Position numbers and translations under genes: made by a program. The notes beneath the pieces were generated by a model. The model saw nothing but the letters and a program-made list of their open reading frames with translations. It made no database searches and was not told where the DNA came from. 64,000 bases of DNA. Origin: Cyclobacteriaceae bacterium (GTDB taxonomy: Bacteria; Bacteroidota; Bacteroidia; Cytophagales; Cyclobacteriaceae). The stretch lies in contig JAEUUC010000010.1 of the NCBI GenBank assembly GCA_016787665.1, forward strand, positions 372,001 to 436,000. The letters are read 5' to 3'. Positions 9,364-19,399 of the stretch are shown piece after piece (the stretch's first letter is position 1; every line of letters begins with the position of its first letter).

Positions 9364-9386
9364 CATGCTTCACCGAAGGAAGCATG
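9364..9386. other. Perfect hairpin between convergent genes
   Basis: CATGCTTC (9364-9371) and GAAGCATG (9379-9386) form an 8-bp perfect stem with a 7-base loop, directly after the M14 stop. There is no T-run on either strand, so it is a weak terminator at best; it may stabilise 3' ends of the two convergent messages. Confidence 0.4.
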
Positions 9387-9428
9387 GACAAAGGTTTCTG
9401 GCCGAATGGTCTGTTTCGTTTGTGTTTG

Positions 9429-9872
9429 TCAACACGCAATCTTGTCTACCCTGCGCTGGTGACGGCCACCCTCGAACGAGGTGGTTAAGAACTTGATGAG
9501 AATTTTTTCGGCCAGGGTTTCATCAATAAAACGGGCCGGCAGGCAGAGCACATTGGCATTGTTGTGTTCGCGGGCCAGTGCACCGAGTTCCTCCGTCCAG
9601 CAGATGGCCGCACGAATGCCCGGCCGCTTATTGGCCGTCATAGCCACCCCATTGGCACTGCCACAAATCAGAAGGCCGAGGTCAAACTCACCTTTTTCCA
9701 CGGCAACCGCCACCGGACGGGCGAAATCGGGGTAATCCACCGAATCGCCATTATTTGTTCCAAAATCACGGAGATGATACCCGTATTGTTCCAGCTTCTT
9801 GCGAAGCACTTCTTTCAGTGCATATCCGGCATGGTCGGCCCCCAGGGCCACGGTTGGTTTCACGTCATTCAT
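9429..9872 (-). CDS. rpiB: Ribose-5-phosphate isomerase B
   Basis: 147 residues, the normal RpiB length. It has the family start VALGADHAGYALKEVLRKKL, the RDFG...VDYPDFARPVA segment and the active-site loop GLLICGSANGVAMTANK with the catalytic Cys, then AREHNNANVLCLPARF. RpiB interconverts ribose 5-phosphate and ribulose 5-phosphate in the cytosolic pentose phosphate pathway. The ATG overlaps the stop of tatC (ATGA at 9869-9872), so it is translated as the second gene of a tatC-rpiB operon. Functional link to Tat export is not obvious; the pairing is probably positional. Confidence 0.95.
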   Translation of the reverse strand: MNDVKPTVALGADHAGYALKEVLRKKLEQYGYHLRDFGTNNGDSVDYPDFARPVAVAVEKGEFDLGLLICGSANGVAMTANKRPGIRAAICWTEELGALAREHNNANVLCLPARFIDETLAEKILIKFLTTSFEGGRHQRRVDKIAC

Positions 9873-10714
9873 AAGCGTTCGGCTTTTAGTTCTTCTTCTT
9901 CGCGTTTGCGGTTCTGGCGAACCACGTAAGCCGAGATGAAGATACTGATTTCATACAGAATGACCAGCGGCAGCGAGATGAGCACCTGGCTGAGGGGATC
10001 GGGTGGCGTAACAATGGCGCCAATGATGAGAATCACAATGATCGCATGCTTGCGATACGTGCGCATGAACTGGGGAGTGAGCAAGCCGATGCGCGTGAGA
10101 AAATACACGACTACCGGTAACTGAAACAGCAAGCCGCTGCCAAACACCAACGCCACAAACGTGGAGACGTAGGAGGTGATATCAAATTCGTTTACGATCA
10201 TGTCGCTGATGCTGTACGATGCGAAGAACCAGGTCATCAGTGGGCACAACACGAAGTACCCGAATGCCGAACCCATGAAAAACAACAACGAAATCGCTGA
10301 CACGGCCCCGCGCGAATTATTGCGCTCGTGCGAGTGGAGCCCCGGTTTGATGAACCGCCACAGCTCCCACACCACGTACGGAAAGGCAATGATAAATCCG
10401 ATCACAAACGAAGCCATGATCTGCATCGTAAACTGGCCCGTCATGTAGCGGCTTTGCACCTTAAAGGGAATTTCCTGAACGCACAGGGCAGGATTTCCGA
10501 TGGCCTCACCCAATGCGCACAGCGCGTGAAAGGTGGGAAAATCCGTGCGGGCGGGCGCAAAGATGATGTTGTGGAAAATCCAGCTCGAAAAGATAAACGC
10601 CACCACCATGCCCACCGCAATGGCAGTGAGGCTGCGCACGATATGCCAGCGCAATTCCTCGAGGTGATCGAGAAATGACATTTCGGCTTCTTCCTGCGGT
10701 TGATCGAGTGGCAT
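9869..10714 (-). CDS. tatC: Sec-independent protein translocase TatC
   Basis: 281 residues with six membrane helices. The N-terminal cytoplasmic signature SFLDHLEELRWHIVRS is intact, as are the PYVVWELWRFIKPGL loop and the conserved LPVVVYFLTRIG...FMRTYRKHAIIVILIIGAIVTPP-D region. TatC is the receptor for twin-arginine signal peptides and forms the core of the Tat translocase in the inner membrane. The periplasmic loop near residues 60-105 (with Cys residues) is longer than in E. coli, as usual in Bacteroidota. TatA partners are not in the window. First gene of the operon with rpiB. Confidence 0.96.
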   Translation of the reverse strand: MPLDQPQEEAEMSFLDHLEELRWHIVRSLTAIAVGMVVAFIFSSWIFHNIIFAPARTDFPTFHALCALGEAIGNPALCVQEIPFKVQSRYMTGQFTMQIMASFVIGFIIAFPYVVWELWRFIKPGLHSHERNNSRGAVSAISLLFFMGSAFGYFVLCPLMTWFFASYSISDMIVNEFDITSYVSTFVALVFGSGLLFQLPVVVYFLTRIGLLTPQFMRTYRKHAIIVILIIGAIVTPPDPLSQVLISLPLVILYEISIFISAYVVRQNRKREEEELKAERL

Positions 10715-10741
10715 GGTCAGCTAAGGAAACAGGTTTGCCCG

Positions 10742-12013
10742 TCAGGCATACAACGGAAACTTCTTCATCAGCGTGTTTACTTTACGCTTCACGTTTTTCA
10801 GATGCTTGTCGTCCGCGGGTTTCTTTAATGCTTCGTCAATCAGGTCAACCACTTTGACAACGTCTTTTTCTGTAAGGCCGCGCGAAGTAATGGCCGGTGT
10901 GCCGATGCGCATGCCCGAAGTAACCATGGGTGACTGCGTATCAAACGGCACCATGTTCTTGTTGATCGTGATGTCGGCCTTAATCAACGCTTCCTCCGCC
11001 ATCTTGCCGGTCAGGTTCTTGCTGCGCAAATCAATCAACATCAAATGATTGTCGGTGCCTCCGGAAATGATCTTATAGCCACGCTTGACAAATTCAGCGG
11101 CCATCGCCTTCGCATTTTTCGCCACCTGAATGATATAGTCCATGTAGTCATCGCTGAGGGCTTCGCCAAACGCCACGGCTTTGGCAGCAATCACGTGCTC
11201 CAGCGGCCCGCCTTGCGTGCCCGGGAAAACACCCGAGTCGATCACGGAGCCCAGTTTACGCAGTTCGCCTTTCGGAGTTTTGAGGCCGAACGGATTATCG
11301 ATGTTTTTACCTATCAGAATTACACCTCCGCGCGGGCCCCGCAGGGTCTTGTGCGTAGTGGACGTCACGATGTGGCAATGCTCCATCGGGTCGTTGAGCA
11401 ACCCGCGGGCAATGAGACCGGCCGGGTGCGAGATGTCGGCCAGTAGAAGGGCACCCACGGCATCGGCTGCCGCGCGCAGCTTGACGTAATCCCAGTCCCG
11501 GCTGTAAGCGCTGGCACCGCAGATGATCATCTTCGGCTTTTCGCGAAGCGCAATGTCCATCACCTTATCAAAATCAATCAAACCCGTTTCTTGTTCAACA
11601 CCATAAAAAGAGGGCTGGTACAACTTGCCGGAAAAATTCACGGGCGAACCGTGGGTGAGGTGACCTCCATGCGACAGGTCAAATCCGAGGATCTTATCGC
11701 CCGGCTTGAGGCACGCCAACATCACTGCTGCATTGGCCTGCGCACCGGAATGGGGCTGCACATTGGCCCACTCGGCACCAAAGAGTGCTTTTACGCGATC
11801 AATGGCGAGTTGCTCGACTTCGTCTACCACCTCGCAACCACCGTAATAGCGTTTGCCCGGTAAGCCTTCGGCATATTTGTTGGTCAGAACCGATCCCTGG
11901 GCCTTCATGACCTGGGCCGAAGTGAAATTCTCAGAGGCAATCAATTCGATACCGCTTTGCTGGCGGTGCAGTTCCTTCCCGATTAGGTCAAAGACGAGTT
12001 TATCGCGCTTCAT
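10742..12013 (-). CDS. glyA: Serine hydroxymethyltransferase
   Basis: 423 residues from the ATG at 12011-12013. A longer in-frame reading up to 12091 is rejected because a good promoter (12032-12063) lies inside it and [14 protein letters not shown] is the normal start. Family marks: [38 protein letters not shown], the PLP-lysine segment [14 protein letters not shown], and [13 protein letters not shown]. It converts serine and tetrahydrofolate to glycine and 5,10-methylene-THF, the main one-carbon source. Monocistronic between tatC and the S41 gene. Confidence 0.97.
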   Translation of the reverse strand: MKRDKLVFDLIGKELHRQQSGIELIASENFTSAQVMKAQGSVLTNKYAEGLPGKRYYGGCEVVDEVEQLAIDRVKALFGAEWANVQPHSGAQANAAVMLACLKPGDKILGFDLSHGGHLTHGSPVNFSGKLYQPSFYGVEQETGLIDFDKVMDIALREKPKMIICGASAYSRDWDYVKLRAAADAVGALLLADISHPAGLIARGLLNDPMEHCHIVTSTTHKTLRGPRGGVILIGKNIDNPFGLKTPKGELRKLGSVIDSGVFPGTQGGPLEHVIAAKAVAFGEALSDDYMDYIIQVAKNAKAMAAEFVKRGYKIISGGTDNHLMLIDLRSKNLTGKMAEEALIKADITINKNMVPFDTQSPMVTSGMRIGTPAITSRGLTEKDVVKVVDLIDEALKKPADDKHLKNVKRKVNTLMKKFPLYA

Positions 12014-12031
12014 GGTGTGAAATTGAAGAGC

Positions 12032-12063
12032 CAAAAATAGCCCAGCGGGCTGCCATTGCCAAA
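12032..12063 (-). promoter_or_regulatory. glyA promoter (Bacteroidota type)
   Basis: On the minus strand, TTTG (12063-12060), 20 bases, then TATTTTTG (12039-12032), an exact TAnnTTTG -7 element. Transcription should start about 12027, giving a leader of about 14 bases before the glyA ATG at 12013. It decides the glyA start. Confidence 0.75.
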
Positions 12064-12102
12064 AAAACAAATTGACCAGCTCTGGGATCAACGTAGCCAG
12101 TG

Positions 12103-13515
12103 CTACTCTAACCTGGTCCTTGCCGGCTCGACAATCAACCGGTTCCGGTAGGCCTTGCGATCAAACGATGTGCCGATGACTTCGCGGTCAAATCGTTCTG
12201 CAGCGGCCGCGCGCCCACCCACCGGGCCACCCGTGACGTGGACCAGCGCTTTGTTGAGCATGGACTCGCGAACATCGCCCAGCGGGTAAACCGCTAAACT
12301 GTTGTCCAGATCTTCGATGTCCGGCACAAAGCCATTGTCGTAGTCGGATTGCCCCTGGCTGTTGAACAGTTTTAATACAATCGGCAACATACCCCACGTG
12401 TTGGCCGGATTATCATCTTCATTGACGAGTATGGAGCCCACATTTTTGCCGACTGTCGTCTGGCCAATGACAAACACTTCCATAAACGGTTTGAGACCGT
12501 TGATGACCAATTCGCTGGCGGAGGCTGTACGCGATCCCGTCAGGACGTACACGCGGGTAAGCTGCCCTCCTACGTTTTGTGTCTTCTCGATAAACTTATC
12601 CACCAAAAAAGACGGCCCCAGTTGGGCATCATTGACTATTTCGTTGGTTACCCGCAGGTTGTACTGGCGCTGCACAAACACGGTATTGGCCGTAACGTTG
12701 CGCGCCATCAGGCTGGCCAGATTGACAGCCGCGCTGATTGCACCACCACTGTTGTAGCGCAAGTCAAGGACCAGGTCGGTGATGCCCTGGCTTTTGAAGC
12801 CTGCAAAAACAGCATCCACCTGGTCGTTGTATACGTTTGGTCCGCTGGTCGTGCCGGCACTAAACAAGTTGTACATCAGGTAACCGACCTTCTTGCCGGA
12901 AGCCGGGAAGTCATACACCTGGCTGTAGTAAACCGGGTTCTCGGCATACTCGATAGTGGTTAACGATAACGTGACAGGCGTTGTACCTAATGTGCGGTTA
13001 ACCACATCAAAAGGGCGATACGTCACCGTGTGCGTCTCGTTAATCTGGCCAAGCAAAGCGCCAAAAGTATTGGCGGTGAGCAACTGCCCATTGATGTGGG
13101 TAATCACGTCTCCGCGCTTAAGGCCGGCCGTGGTAGCGGGTGAATTGGGTTTGGTATACACAATTTGGCCGATGACGTTGTCGCTGCCGGATGACTCGCG
13201 ATACAACACCAGTTCATAGCCGGCTTCTTTTGTGACCCCTTGCAGGGCACTTTCCAATTCGCGGTAGTCATCAACAATAATCGAAAAACGATCCTGGGAT
13301 GACAGCAAAGACTCAAAAAACGCAGCCGGCTCCTGGTTGCTGTTGGGGCTTGCCGGAATCTCGTCTGTCCAATAATACAGGTACCGCATGTTCGCAAGTA
13401 TCCAGTCGTTGACGTACCGATCAGGATTGGGGTCGTCCTCTTTGCACGACACCGAAAGAAATGCCAGCATCAACCCAACAGCCGCTATCCAGATTTTTCT
13501 ACCATGTGCCATCAT
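12103..13515 (-). CDS. S41-family lipoprotein protease with PDZ domain
   Basis: 470 residues. Starts with a lipoprotein signal ([11 protein letters not shown], acceptor Cys 24). An N-terminal helical cap ([16 protein letters not shown]) is followed by a PDZ-like domain (about residues 100-180, [19 protein letters not shown]) and an S41/C-terminal-processing peptidase domain: [13 protein letters not shown], then [18 protein letters not shown] with the nucleophile Ser, and TTVGKNVGS with the catalytic Lys. Bacteroidota have many such S41 lipoproteins; substrates are unknown. The C-terminal tail after about residue 430 is Arg-rich. It lies alone on the minus strand between glyA and the TPM genes. 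Confidence 0.88.
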   Translation of the reverse strand: MMAHGRKIWIAAVGLMLAFLSVSCKEDDPNPDRYVNDWILANMRYLYYWTDEIPASPNSNQEPAAFFESLLSSQDRFSIIVDDYRELESALQGVTKEAGYELVLYRESSGSDNVIGQIVYTKPNSPATTAGLKRGDVITHINGQLLTANTFGALLGQINETHTVTYRPFDVVNRTLGTTPVTLSLTTIEYAENPVYYSQVYDFPASGKKVGYLMYNLFSAGTTSGPNVYNDQVDAVFAGFKSQGITDLVLDLRYNSGGAISAAVNLASLMARNVTANTVFVQRQYNLRVTNEIVNDAQLGPSFLVDKFIEKTQNVGGQLTRVYVLTGSRTASASELVINGLKPFMEVFVIGQTTVGKNVGSILVNEDDNPANTWGMLPIVLKLFNSQGQSDYDNGFVPDIEDLDNSLAVYPLGDVRESMLNKALVHVTGGPVGGRAAAAERFDREVIGTSFDRKAYRNRLIVEPARTRLE

Positions 13516-13568
13516 GCTCTTACCCTTTTGAATTTAATCCAGAACGAAGCGCAGAGGTAAGTTGTTTC

Positions 13569-14498
13569 TTACCAGCTGCCACTGCTGCCTCCCCCACCAA
13601 AACTTCCTCCTCCGCCACTCCAGCTGCTGCCGCCTGAAGACCAGCCTCCTCCGCCACCGCCATACCAGCCGCCACCCCCGCCACGAGAGCGGTTGTTCTT
13701 TTGGTTTTCTTCCATCTTCTTAATCATGGCTTTGCCCCACGGGGTATTTTGAATGAGCAACCGCAGCACGGGAAAAGCAATCAGAAAACCCCAAAAGATG
13801 CCCTTACCCAGGCTGGCACCAAAACCCAGTGGCGGGAAAAAATAATAGAACGGAATCTGGAACACATACATGAACCACGATACTCCGCCCTTGCTGAAAA
13901 GGGAGTTCCACGTGAGGCTGCCGATCACAAACAGAAAGATAGCAGCAATGAAAAAGTTTGGCCCACCCTCGTTGCTGGAATAAACGTTCGTGTCTGAAGC
14001 ATCGGCTACATATTCGCCTTTGATTGCCTGAATAATCGCGTTCACGGCAGCTTGGACGCCCCCGTCAAAATCGCCCTGCCGGAACCGCGGAGCCATTTCG
14101 TTGCGGATGATTCGATTGCAAAGGGCGTCTGGTAACGGGCCTTCCAGGCCCATGCCCACTTCAATGCGCATCTTGCGATCATCCTTGGCAATGAGCAGCA
14201 ATACGCCATTGTCCTTTTGCGCCTGACCCAATTTCCATTTTTCTGCCACGCGCAAGGCATACTCCTCAATGGGATCGCCATCCAGCGAGGTTACCGTTAA
14301 TATGGCAATTTGATTGGACGTGGAATCCTCGAAAATTTTCAGCTGATTTTCCAAACCGGCAATGGTAGCCGCTTGCAGCAGGCCGGCATCATCGTGAATA
14401 CGCGTGCCCCACAACTCGGGTACGGCTTTTTGTGCCCACGCCAACTGGCTGCAAACACCAACGAAAAAAATGAAAACAAAAAAGAACCGAAAATTCAT
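13569..14498 (-). CDS. TPM-domain membrane protein with Gly-rich tail
   Basis: 309 residues: signal peptide (to LAWAQ), a TPM/DUF477 domain (about residues 25-170: VNDxAG-like RIHDDAGLL, EIALRVAEKWKLG-like EYALRVAEKWKLGQ, DNGVLLLIAKDDRKMRIEVG, RNEMAPRFRQGDFDGGV), two membrane segments, then a low-complexity Gly/Ser/Trp tail (GGGGGW, GGSSWSGGGG). TPM proteins are thylakoid/periplasm-facing phosphatase-like domains, in bacteria usually with LemA. Its start lies 15 bp after the stop of the second TPM gene, so they form an operon. Confidence 0.88.
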   Translation of the reverse strand: MNFRFFFVFIFFVGVCSQLAWAQKAVPELWGTRIHDDAGLLQAATIAGLENQLKIFEDSTSNQIAILTVTSLDGDPIEEYALRVAEKWKLGQAQKDNGVLLLIAKDDRKMRIEVGMGLEGPLPDALCNRIIRNEMAPRFRQGDFDGGVQAAVNAIIQAIKGEYVADASDTNVYSSNEGGPNFFIAAIFLFVIGSLTWNSLFSKGGVSWFMYVFQIPFYYFFPPLGFGASLGKGIFWGFLIAFPVLRLLIQNTPWGKAMIKKMEENQKNNRSRGGGGGWYGGGGGGWSSGGSSWSGGGGSFGGGGSSGSW

Positions 14499-14513
14499 GA
14501 AACGGTCTTCGGG

Positions 14514-15176
14514 TTAGTTGACACGCAGATCGTCACCCAGTTCATTCACATCATCGGCCGTTTTGTGGAAGCCATGCTCCAGCAAAATTTCGCCACAGCG
14601 TCCGATGGCCGCTTCAAGGCCGCCAATAACATCACCCCCTTTGATTTTTTCCACCAGCCGGTTCACCACCTGGTCCCAGTCTTTCTGATCCACCACCTTG
14701 CTGATGCCGCGGTCGGCCATCACAATCACCTCGTGCTCAAAAAAGGAAATGAAAATCATAATGCCGGTTCGCTGGCGGGTATTGAACACTTCCTCCTCCA
14801 GGAAAGCACTCTCAGCCCTTCGCTGGGTAGCCTGATCCAGGTAGGTTTGTTCCATGAGCAGTTTTTTCACGGGGTCAATGAAGTGTGCAACCGCAGCACC
14901 CGCTACACCCCCTACTACCACTACGAGAAAGATGAAGATCGGGTCGTATAAGAGTGCGTTGGAGTCGCTCTTCAGCAGGTAACGATCCAGCACAATCATA
15001 AAGACAAACGCCAGCATGGCCATAACAATCGCCCCGCGATACACGGCAATGGAGTAGTGACCGCTTTTCGCCACCATGACCGGCACAATTTCACCGGAGA
15101 TCTTGTCTTCGGCCTGTCGAACCGCCTCTTTTACGCGTTCAAGTTCCTGTGGCGTGAATTTATTCTGGAGTGACAT
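14514..15176 (-). CDS. TPM-domain membrane protein (second copy)
   Basis: 220 residues. The TPM domain is interrupted: N-terminal LERVKEAVRQAEDKISGEIVP, then a two-helix membrane hairpin (about residues 45-95), then RRAESAFLEEEVFNTRQRTGIMIFISFFEHEVIVMADRGISKVV. No signal peptide, so the N terminus is cytoplasmic, unlike the downstream partner. In many Bacteroidota the order is lemA-TPM-TPM; here the upstream neighbour is a divergent gene and lemA is absent from the window. Role in envelope homeostasis is presumed, not shown. Confidence 0.86.
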   Translation of the reverse strand: MSLQNKFTPQELERVKEAVRQAEDKISGEIVPVMVAKSGHYSIAVYRGAIVMAMLAFVFMIVLDRYLLKSDSNALLYDPIFIFLVVVVGGVAGAAVAHFIDPVKKLLMEQTYLDQATQRRAESAFLEEEVFNTRQRTGIMIFISFFEHEVIVMADRGISKVVDQKDWDQVVNRLVEKIKGGDVIGGLEAAIGRCGEILLEHGFHKTADDVNELGDDLRVN

Positions 15177-15341
15177 ACAACACGTATTAAAACCGGCTTC
15201 TTTGGTTTACCAACCTCCACCAAAAGGCAGCTCGGGTGACCATTCACGTAAAGGTACAAATGATTTATCCCGTGCCAATCATCGTATTTTTTGTTTGTTT
15301 TCCCTGAATATTCTCCCATCTTTTCGCTTTACACCTTCAAC

Positions 15342-18300
15342 ATGAAAACATTCCCCCTTCTTGGTTTGATCCTGATTTCATTCTGGTCGTTTGCGCAAAA
15401 AAACAAGACCGTTGCACCGGCCAATCCGGCCCAACCGGAAATCAGCTCACAACTATCCCATTTAAAATACCGGAATATCGGCCCGGCCCGCGGTGGCCGC
15501 TCAACGGCAGTGGCCGGAATTCCGTCCCGCCCGCATACCTTTTTTATGGGTGCCACGGGAGGCGGTGTGTGGCGCACCGATGACGGTGGATGGAACTGGA
15601 CCAACATCACGGACGGATTTATTTCAGTAGGGTCCATTGGTTCCATTCGCGTGGCGCCCAGTGACCCCAACGTGATGTATGTGGGCACCGGCTCGGCCGA
15701 CCCGCGGGGCAACGTGTCGATCGGCAAAGGCATGTACAAGTCAACCGATGGCGGCAAAACCTGGTCGCTTGTTGGGTTAGAAAAAGGTGGACAAATCGGG
15801 CGCATTGAAATTCATCCGCAAAACCCTGATGTGGTGTATGCGGCCGTGCTGGGCAACCCATTTGCTCCCAACCCTGAACGAGGGGTGTACCGCACGCAAG
15901 ACGGTGGCAAGAACTGGGAGCGCGTGCTGTACGTGAATGAAAAAACAGGCGCCATGGATTTGGTGATGGATCCAAACAACCCGCGCATTTTGTATGCCGG
16001 CATGTGGCAGGTACAGCGCAAACCCTGGACACTAATCGATGGCGGCCCGGATGGCGGAGTGTTTCAAACAAAAGACGGAGGAAATACCTGGAAAAAAGTT
16101 GAGGGCGGACTGCCCAGCGGAGTGCTCGGAAAAATTGGCATCGCGGTCTCACCGGCCAAATCCGATCGCGTGTGGGTATTGGTGGAAACCCCGGATGACG
16201 CCAAGGGCGGCCTGTTCCGCTCCGATGATGGCGCAAAAACATTTACGCGCATCAGTGGTGACCGCGAGTTGCGCACCCGGCATTGGTACTATACGCACGT
16301 TTTTGCCGATCCGAAAGATCCGGAAACGGTGTACGTGAATAATGTAAGTTTCTGGAAGTCGGTAGATGGCGGGAAAAATTTTTCGCGGATCCGCGTACCC
16401 CATGGCGACTGTCACGATCTGTGGATCAACCCGCATGACCCGGCCATTATGATTCACAGCAACGATGGCGGAGCGTGTGTGAGCTACAACGGTGGCGCCA
16501 GCTGGTCTACGCAGTTTAATCAACCCACGGCAGAAATGTATCGCGTGGAAACGGACAACGCATTTCCATACCGTGTGTACGGTTGTCAGCAGGATAACTC
16601 GTCCATTTCGGTTTCCAGCGCAGTAACGGGCGGCAGCAGCTATCTGCAAGACTGGATTACCTGGGGTGGCGAGAGTGGTCACGTGGCGGTGGACCCCACG
16701 AACCCGAATATCATTTACTCTGGGAACTATACCGGAATCCTGTATCGGCTCGATGTTTCAAAAGGACATTCGCGCATTGTTACGCACTATCCGCAATTGC
16801 ACGATGGATTACCGCTCTACAAGGTTAAGTACCGGTATCAATGGAATGCCCCCACGCATTTTTCTCCGCACAACCCGAAAGTGCTGTACCACACATCACA
16901 ATTCGTGCACCGCACACAAGATGAAGGGCAAACGTGGCAGGTCATCAGCCCCGACCTGACCTTGAATAAAAAAGAGCATCAGGAACTTCCCGGTGGGCCG
17001 GTGCAATACGATGTCACCGGGGTGGAGAATTTCAATACCATTTTTGCGTTTGAAGAATCACCGCTAGAGGCCGGTGTGTTGTGGGCCGGCAGCGATGATG
17101 GTCTGGTGCATGTGAGCCGCGACAACGGACAGACGTGGAAAAATGTAACCCCTGCCGGCTTGCCCGCGGTGGCCACCGTGAATACGATTGATGTTTCTCC
17201 GTTTCAACGGGGTAAGGCGGTTATCGCTGTGCAGAATTACCGACTCGGAGATTTCAAGCCCTATATTTTTATCACGCGGGATTATGGCGCCACCTGGACG
17301 TTAGCCATCAATGGAATTCCGGCTGATCATTTTGTACGCGTGGTGCGCGAGGATCCCAATCGGGAAGGTTTGCTGTATGCCGGCACGGAGTTCGGCATGT
17401 TTGTCTCGGTGGACGATGGCAAAAACTGGCAGTCCTTTCAACTCAATCTGCCACGCGTGCCCATCACGGATCTGGCCATCAAAAACCAGGATTTGGTCGT
17501 AGCCACGCAGGGCAGATCATTCTGGATTTTGGACAACCTCTCCGCGTTGCACCAGTGGAAAAGCAACCTGACAGCCGAAAGCGCTTCGCTGTTTACGCCT
17601 GCCCCGGCTTACCGCACACAACTGGGCGGGTTTTTTGGACCCGGTGCACCGGAAGCGGCACCGCGCGGAGCCGCCATTCAGTTCTACCTCCCAAAAGAAG
17701 ACACTGTGAATGCTACCCGCCTGGAGATTCGGGATGCCAAAGGCAACCTTTGCAAGGTGTATTCAACCCAGGCGGATGAAAACAAGAAGGAACTGAAACT
17801 CATCGTGAAAAAAGGAATGAATCAACAGCGGTGGGACTTGACGTATGCCGCACCGACCATCACACCGGGTACCATTTTGGCCTATGGGTATACCAGTGGA
17901 CCGGCTGCGCCCCCCGGCCAGTACACCGCACAGCTCACCTATGCGGGGCAAACGTTATCTCAACCTTTTGACGTGAGAATTGATCCACGGTGGACGGCCA
18001 CTGCGGCCGATTTTCAGGCACAATTTGAGTTGGCCGTTCAGGCCCGCGATGAACTCGACCGCGTTCACCTCGCTATTCGGAAGATACGTAGCGTGCGGTC
18101 GCAAACAGCCGAACTGGTGACCCGGGCCGAACGCGCAGGAAAAGGTTTGGAATTGAAAAAGTTGACGACTGATCTCTTGAAAAAGCTGACCGACCTGGAA
18201 GATCAACTGATTCAAACCAAGAACAAGGCCGGTCAGGATCCCATCAATTATCCGCCCCGGTTGGATGATCAAATCGATTATGCGTATTCCGTGATCAATG

Positions 18301-18473
18301 AACAGGACGCGCGGCCCACACAGGGTTGCTATGACTTGTTTACCGATTTGAAGAAACAGAGTGAAGCCATACTAACCGAGGTAGAAACCGTAATTACTGC
18401 AGGTGTAAAGAGTGTGAATGATTGGGTGCAACGCGAAAGTCTGGGTGGTGTGGTGTTGGAAGGCATCAAGTGA
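15342..18473 (+). CDS. Secreted sortilin/BNR-type beta-propeller protein
   Basis: 1043 residues from ATG 15342, which gives a proper signal peptide (MKTFPLLGLILISFWSFAQK); an upstream in-frame TTG would spoil it. The body to about residue 740 is a multi-bladed beta-propeller with recurring STDGGKTW, TQDGGKNWE, TKDGGNTW and SRDNGQTWK Asp-box motifs, as in VPS10/sortilin and BNR/glycosidase-like proteins. A C-terminal beta-sandwich and helical stretch (about 830-1043) follow. Such proteins are abundant in Bacteroidota and are usually labelled glycosyl hydrolase or WD40-like; no catalytic residues are evident. The phosphoesterase gene starts 6 bp after its stop, indicating an operon. Confidence 0.85.
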   Translation: MKTFPLLGLILISFWSFAQKNKTVAPANPAQPEISSQLSHLKYRNIGPARGGRSTAVAGIPSRPHTFFMGATGGGVWRTDDGGWNWTNITDGFISVGSIGSIRVAPSDPNVMYVGTGSADPRGNVSIGKGMYKSTDGGKTWSLVGLEKGGQIGRIEIHPQNPDVVYAAVLGNPFAPNPERGVYRTQDGGKNWERVLYVNEKTGAMDLVMDPNNPRILYAGMWQVQRKPWTLIDGGPDGGVFQTKDGGNTWKKVEGGLPSGVLGKIGIAVSPAKSDRVWVLVETPDDAKGGLFRSDDGAKTFTRISGDRELRTRHWYYTHVFADPKDPETVYVNNVSFWKSVDGGKNFSRIRVPHGDCHDLWINPHDPAIMIHSNDGGACVSYNGGASWSTQFNQPTAEMYRVETDNAFPYRVYGCQQDNSSISVSSAVTGGSSYLQDWITWGGESGHVAVDPTNPNIIYSGNYTGILYRLDVSKGHSRIVTHYPQLHDGLPLYKVKYRYQWNAPTHFSPHNPKVLYHTSQFVHRTQDEGQTWQVISPDLTLNKKEHQELPGGPVQYDVTGVENFNTIFAFEESPLEAGVLWAGSDDGLVHVSRDNGQTWKNVTPAGLPAVATVNTIDVSPFQRGKAVIAVQNYRLGDFKPYIFITRDYGATWTLAINGIPADHFVRVVREDPNREGLLYAGTEFGMFVSVDDGKNWQSFQLNLPRVPITDLAIKNQDLVVATQGRSFWILDNLSALHQWKSNLTAESASLFTPAPAYRTQLGGFFGPGAPEAAPRGAAIQFYLPKEDTVNATRLEIRDAKGNLCKVYSTQADENKKELKLIVKKGMNQQRWDLTYAAPTITPGTILAYGYTSGPAAPPGQYTAQLTYAGQTLSQPFDVRIDPRWTATAADFQAQFELAVQARDELDRVHLAIRKIRSVRSQTAELVTRAERAGKGLELKKLTTDLLKKLTDLEDQLIQTKNKAGQDPINYPPRLDDQIDYAYSVINEQDARPTQGCYDLFTDLKKQSEAILTEVETVITAGVKSVNDWVQRESLGGVVLEGIK

Positions 18474-18479
18474 TATGAC

Positions 18480-19391
18480 GTGAGCCGTCTGCTGTTTCCG
18501 GCTTTGGTGGTTCTGCTGGCGGCATGCACACGTGACGATCCTGCCCAGCGGCCCATGCGGTTTTATGTTGTTGGCGACTGGGGGCGTGATGGCCAATTCG
18601 GTCAGTGGGAGTTGGCGCAAACCATGAACGCCCTGGCGCGCGAGGAACCTCCCGACTTTATCCTGTCTGCGGGTGATAACTTTTACGAGGATGGAGTGGA
18701 TGGCGTTGCTGATCCGCAGTGGAACACGTCATTCGAAGCCATTTATAATGGACCCTTTTTACAGGTGCCGTGGTACGTGGCACTCGGCAATCACGACTAT
18801 GCCGGCTCCGTGCAAGCCCAACTTGACTATCACAACGTAAATCCGCGCTGGAACATGCCCGCCCGGTATTATACGTTTGTGAGAACCGACCCCGGTGGCA
18901 CCCGGTTGCGGTTCGTGGTGCTGGACACCACTCCGTTCGAGCGCTCCTATTATTCATTGAGTTGGAGCGACCACCTGTTGGGGCAGGACACACTCCGACA
19001 ACGCCACTGGATCGACAGTGTTTTTCGGTTGCAAGATGCTGACTTCACCATTGCCCTAGGTCATCATCCGCTGTACACAGGTGGTGCTCGCGCTCAGGAG
19101 CCTAACGGGGTGCGGGAGGCACTGGAGCCCTTGTTCACCACTCATCGGATACCGGTTTACCTCGCGGGCCACGAGCACGATTTGCAGTACCTGAAGGATC
19201 CGGCAAAGCCCACGCATCACCTGGTTTCGGGCGCGGGATCATCCGTTCGCCCCACTGGTGAAATTGACATTACCCGGTTCAGTAAATCCGTGGTGGGGTT
19301 TGTAATGCTTGAGGCCTATGCGACACGGCTTGATGTCCGTTTTTACTCAATCGATGGAGATGTCATTTATGAATCCACGATAACAAAATAA
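18480..19391 (+). CDS. Lipoprotein metallophosphoesterase (acid phosphatase-like)
   Basis: 303 residues from GTG 18480. The GTG is chosen because it yields a lipoprotein signal (SRLLFPALVVLLAACTRDD, Cys 16); the next ATG (18555) would remove it. All five calcineurin-type blocks are present: VVGDWG, SAGDNFYEDGV, ALGNHDYAG, ALGHHPLYTGG and LAGHEHDLQYL, giving a bimetal centre. The arrangement is closest to tartrate-resistant purple acid phosphatases. It would dephosphorylate organic phosphates outside the inner membrane. Second gene in a probable operon with the beta-propeller protein, with tag 8 bp downstream. Confidence 0.88.
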   Translation: MSRLLFPALVVLLAACTRDDPAQRPMRFYVVGDWGRDGQFGQWELAQTMNALAREEPPDFILSAGDNFYEDGVDGVADPQWNTSFEAIYNGPFLQVPWYVALGNHDYAGSVQAQLDYHNVNPRWNMPARYYTFVRTDPGGTRLRFVVLDTTPFERSYYSLSWSDHLLGQDTLRQRHWIDSVFRLQDADFTIALGHHPLYTGGARAQEPNGVREALEPLFTTHRIPVYLAGHEHDLQYLKDPAKPTHHLVSGAGSSVRPTGEIDITRFSKSVVGFVMLEAYATRLDVRFYSIDGDVIYESTITK

Positions 19392-19399
19392 AAAGGATT

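Noticed and set aside
12014..12091. N-terminal extension of glyA
   Set aside because: It spans the promoter at 12032-12063, and the family begins at MKRDKL.
13575..13690. Short tandem repeats that could suggest a CRISPR or VNTR
   Set aside because: They encode the Gly/Ser/Trp-rich tail of the TPM protein; there are no regular spacers. The Lys-rich tract at 34750-34840 and Gln-rich tract at 58700-58850 are likewise coding low complexity.
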